A stretch of 6,528 bases of DNA from JBARCX01 sp049794535 (GTDB lineage: Bacteria; Pseudomonadota; Gammaproteobacteria; Xanthomonadales; Rhodanobacteraceae), in the NCBI GenBank assembly GCA_049794535.1, contig JBARCX010000343.1, positions 1 through 6,528 on the forward strand. Direction: 5' to 3'. Below the pieces are notes generated by a model that searched no databases, had not been told where the DNA came from, and saw only the letters and a program-made list of their open reading frames with translations. Below are positions 5,746 through 6,528 of this stretch, in pieces (position 1 is the stretch's first letter; every line of letters starts with the position of its first letter). Position numbers and translations under genes: made by a program.

Positions 5746-6416
5746 GCTATATGGTTTGAATACGGCCCGCGCATAGCCATGAACGAGGTAGGTGTGATGC
5801 CGGCGAATTCACGGAACTCATGACTAAGGTGCGCCTGATCGTAATAGCCGCCATCGACAGCGATTCGGCTCCAATCCACGGTGCGTTGTGGGTGGGCTTG
5901 CGCGACAACGGCGCGGAAGCGCAGCAGCCTCGCATAGCGCTTGGGGCTCATGCCGACATGACGGCGAAACAGAATGCTGAAGCGGGCGGCCGAGTAACTC
6001 GTCTCGCGTTGCACTATGCCGATGCGTGCCACTTGCGGCGTGCGGCCTAACTCAGCGATGGCATAAGCAATCGCTGGGTCGGGTGTCGGATCGCTGGCTA
6101 AGCGAAGCAGCCAACCTTCCAGTAGTGCCAGCCGCTGCATAGGGCACGGCGTTTCCAGCAGGCGCTGGCGCAGGCGATGCGCGCTGCTGCCGAACATATC
6201 TTCGAGATTGATATCGGCACGGTTGAGCTCGTCGATGTCGATACCGATCAATGCATGCGCGCCACCGGGACGAAAACGTAGAGCCTGCTTATGCTCTCTG
6301 AGTGGCCCGCGCCGGAAGCTGTTTGCACGCAGGACAAGGAAGAACGAGTGAGTGTATGTCGATACATGATCGAGTAATGACGCAGGCATGTGTGCAAACA
6401 GACCCGGCCCCTGCAT
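5733..6416 (-). CDS. AraC-family transcriptional regulator, apparently lacking its N-terminal part
   Basis: This 227-residue DNA-binding regulator has a C-terminal AraC/XylS domain of two helix-turn-helix units. The first lies at about 128-170 (SYSAARFSILFRRHVGMSPK, 140-159), the second at about 179-212 (YYDQAHLSHEFREFAGITPT, 191-210). Before it, ALRFRPGGAHAL (45-56), DIDELN (60-65) and a PMQRLALLEGWLLRL segment (92-106) match the N-terminal domain of the AraC subgroup with a DUF6597-type sensor region. In that subgroup the RFRPGG motif usually lies near residue 90-100 and follows a conserved PDG segment; here it lies at 47-52 and no PDG segment exists. Two in-frame stops (TAA TAA, 6417-6422 on the - strand) precede the ATG, so the frame cannot extend. 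No Shine-Dalgarno lies at normal spacing; an AGGAG 18 nt upstream is inside the 95-base hairpin. It may be a decayed or 5'-truncated gene, or start elsewhere. The ligand and targets are unknown. It is convergent with cusF. Confidence 0.78.
   Translation of the reverse strand: MQGPGLFAHMPASLLDHVSTYTHSFFLVLRANSFRRGPLREHKQALRFRPGGAHALIGIDIDELNRADINLEDMFGSSAHRLRQRLLETPCPMQRLALLEGWLLRLASDPTPDPAIAYAIAELGRTPQVARIGIVQRETSYSAARFSILFRRHVGMSPKRYARLLRFRAVVAQAHPQRTVDWSRIAVDGGYYDQAHLSHEFREFAGITPTSFMAMRGPYSNHIALDE
6293..6318 (+). repeat. Degenerate copy of one arm of the 6434-6528 hairpin
   Basis: GCTCTCTGAGTGGCCCGC followed by GCCGGAAG resembles the hairpin arm (GCTCCTGAGTGGCCGCCA, then GGCGGAAG on the - strand from 6528 inward), apart from small indels. 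The core CTGAGTGGCC is a 10-base exact match. It lies within the AraC-type reading frame, around residues 33-42, just before the conserved RFRPGG motif. Confidence 0.4.
6319..6401. repeat. Weak nested inverted repeat in the 5' part of the AraC-type gene
   Basis: CTGTTTGCAC (6319-6328) is exactly inverted at GTGCAAACAG (6392-6401), and a small stem TGTAT/ATACA (6353-6357/6362-6366, loop GTCG) sits at the midpoint. The sequence between them does not pair. It may be chance, or part of an unidentified palindromic element. Confidence 0.3.
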
Positions 6417-6433
6417 TTATTAAAGATGGGGTT

Positions 6434-6528
6434 GCTCCTGAGTGGCCGCCAAGCGATAGCGCATGGCTTGACCTGACGGCCAGTCAGGCGCTGCGCCACG
6501 CACTTCCGCCTGGCGGCCACTCAGGAGC
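6434..6528 (-). repeat. 95-base long hairpin element with strand-biased G-U pairs
   Basis: The outer arms are a perfect 18-bp inverted repeat (6434-6451 GCTCCTGAGTGGCCGCCA; 6511-6528). Continuing inward, 6452-6467 faces 6495-6510. Read as - strand RNA or single-stranded DNA this gives 15 of 16 further pairs, four of them G-U (6452/6510, 6456/6506, 6460/6502, 6463/6499), with one mismatch (6457/6505). A small internal loop follows, then an apical stem CCTGAC/GTCAGG (6472-6477/6483-6488) with a 5-base loop. All four imperfect pairs are allowed only on the - strand. The window ends at the last base of the arm, so the true extent is unknown. It lies just upstream of the AraC-type gene, with no U run after it. 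It could be a dispersed palindromic repeat, an RNA processing or attenuation hairpin, or the 3' hairpin of a - strand gene beyond the window. Confidence 0.7.

Noticed and set aside
6248..6520. A 90-codon open frame on the - strand overlapping the AraC-type 5' region
   Set aside because: It starts inside the 95-base hairpin and reads through the AraC-type gene in another frame. Its Arg/Cys-rich composition shows no family likeness, and it does not supply the missing PDG segment.
6434..6528. Integron attC site
   Set aside because: The length and bottom-strand folding would fit, but the ends do not match the RYYYAAC/GTTRRRY core sites, the arms are too fully paired, and no integrase or cassette is visible.

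Overview
The window carries most of a copper/silver efflux operon on the + strand, followed by a non-coding region with an apparent miniature mobile element, a convergent AraC-type regulator on the - strand, and a long hairpin at the right edge. The high-GC codon use and the dispersed palindrome type in the intergenic region (ATTCCGGC...GCCGGAAT, paired head to head) suggest a gammaproteobacterium of the Xanthomonadales/Lysobacterales, such as the Xanthomonas or Rhodanobacter/Dyella groups. This placement is inference from memory of such repeats and is not proven by the window.

Layout. Positions 1-546 hold the C-terminal part of a TolC-family outer-membrane channel (CusC-like), whose start lies outside the window. 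CusB (543-1844), CusA (1841-5023) and CusF (5016-5363) follow, each overlapping its predecessor by 4, 4 and 8 bp, so the four genes are almost certainly co-transcribed and translationally coupled. Positions 5364-5642 look like a 279-bp fold-back MITE: 18-bp terminal inverted repeats, a TAA on each side, and two inverted REP palindromes inside. Its left TAA is the cusF stop codon. A stem-loop (5655-5696) that probably once lay just after cusF now sits beyond the element. The AraC-type gene (6416-5733, - strand) appears to lack the usual N-terminal part of its family. Its 5' flank is a 95-base, nearly fully paired hairpin (6434-6528) that touches the window edge.

How the genes work together. 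CusA is the proton-driven inner-membrane pump, CusB the periplasmic adaptor and CusC the outer-membrane duct. CusF is the periplasmic metallochaperone that delivers Cu(I)/Ag(I). The three CusA site methionines (M573, M623, M672), the proton-relay residues and the CusF H/W/M/M site are all present, so monovalent copper/silver is a firmer substrate call than the Co/Zn/Cd of CzcA relatives. No metal-responsive regulator (CusRS, CueR or CopRS type) and no operon promoter lie in the window. The AraC-type gene is convergent and has no evident link to metal control.

The coding part is a known system. The parts most worth a second look are non-coding: the element at the cusF stop, the displaced stem-loop, and the 95-base hairpin whose imperfect pairs are all G-U on one strand.
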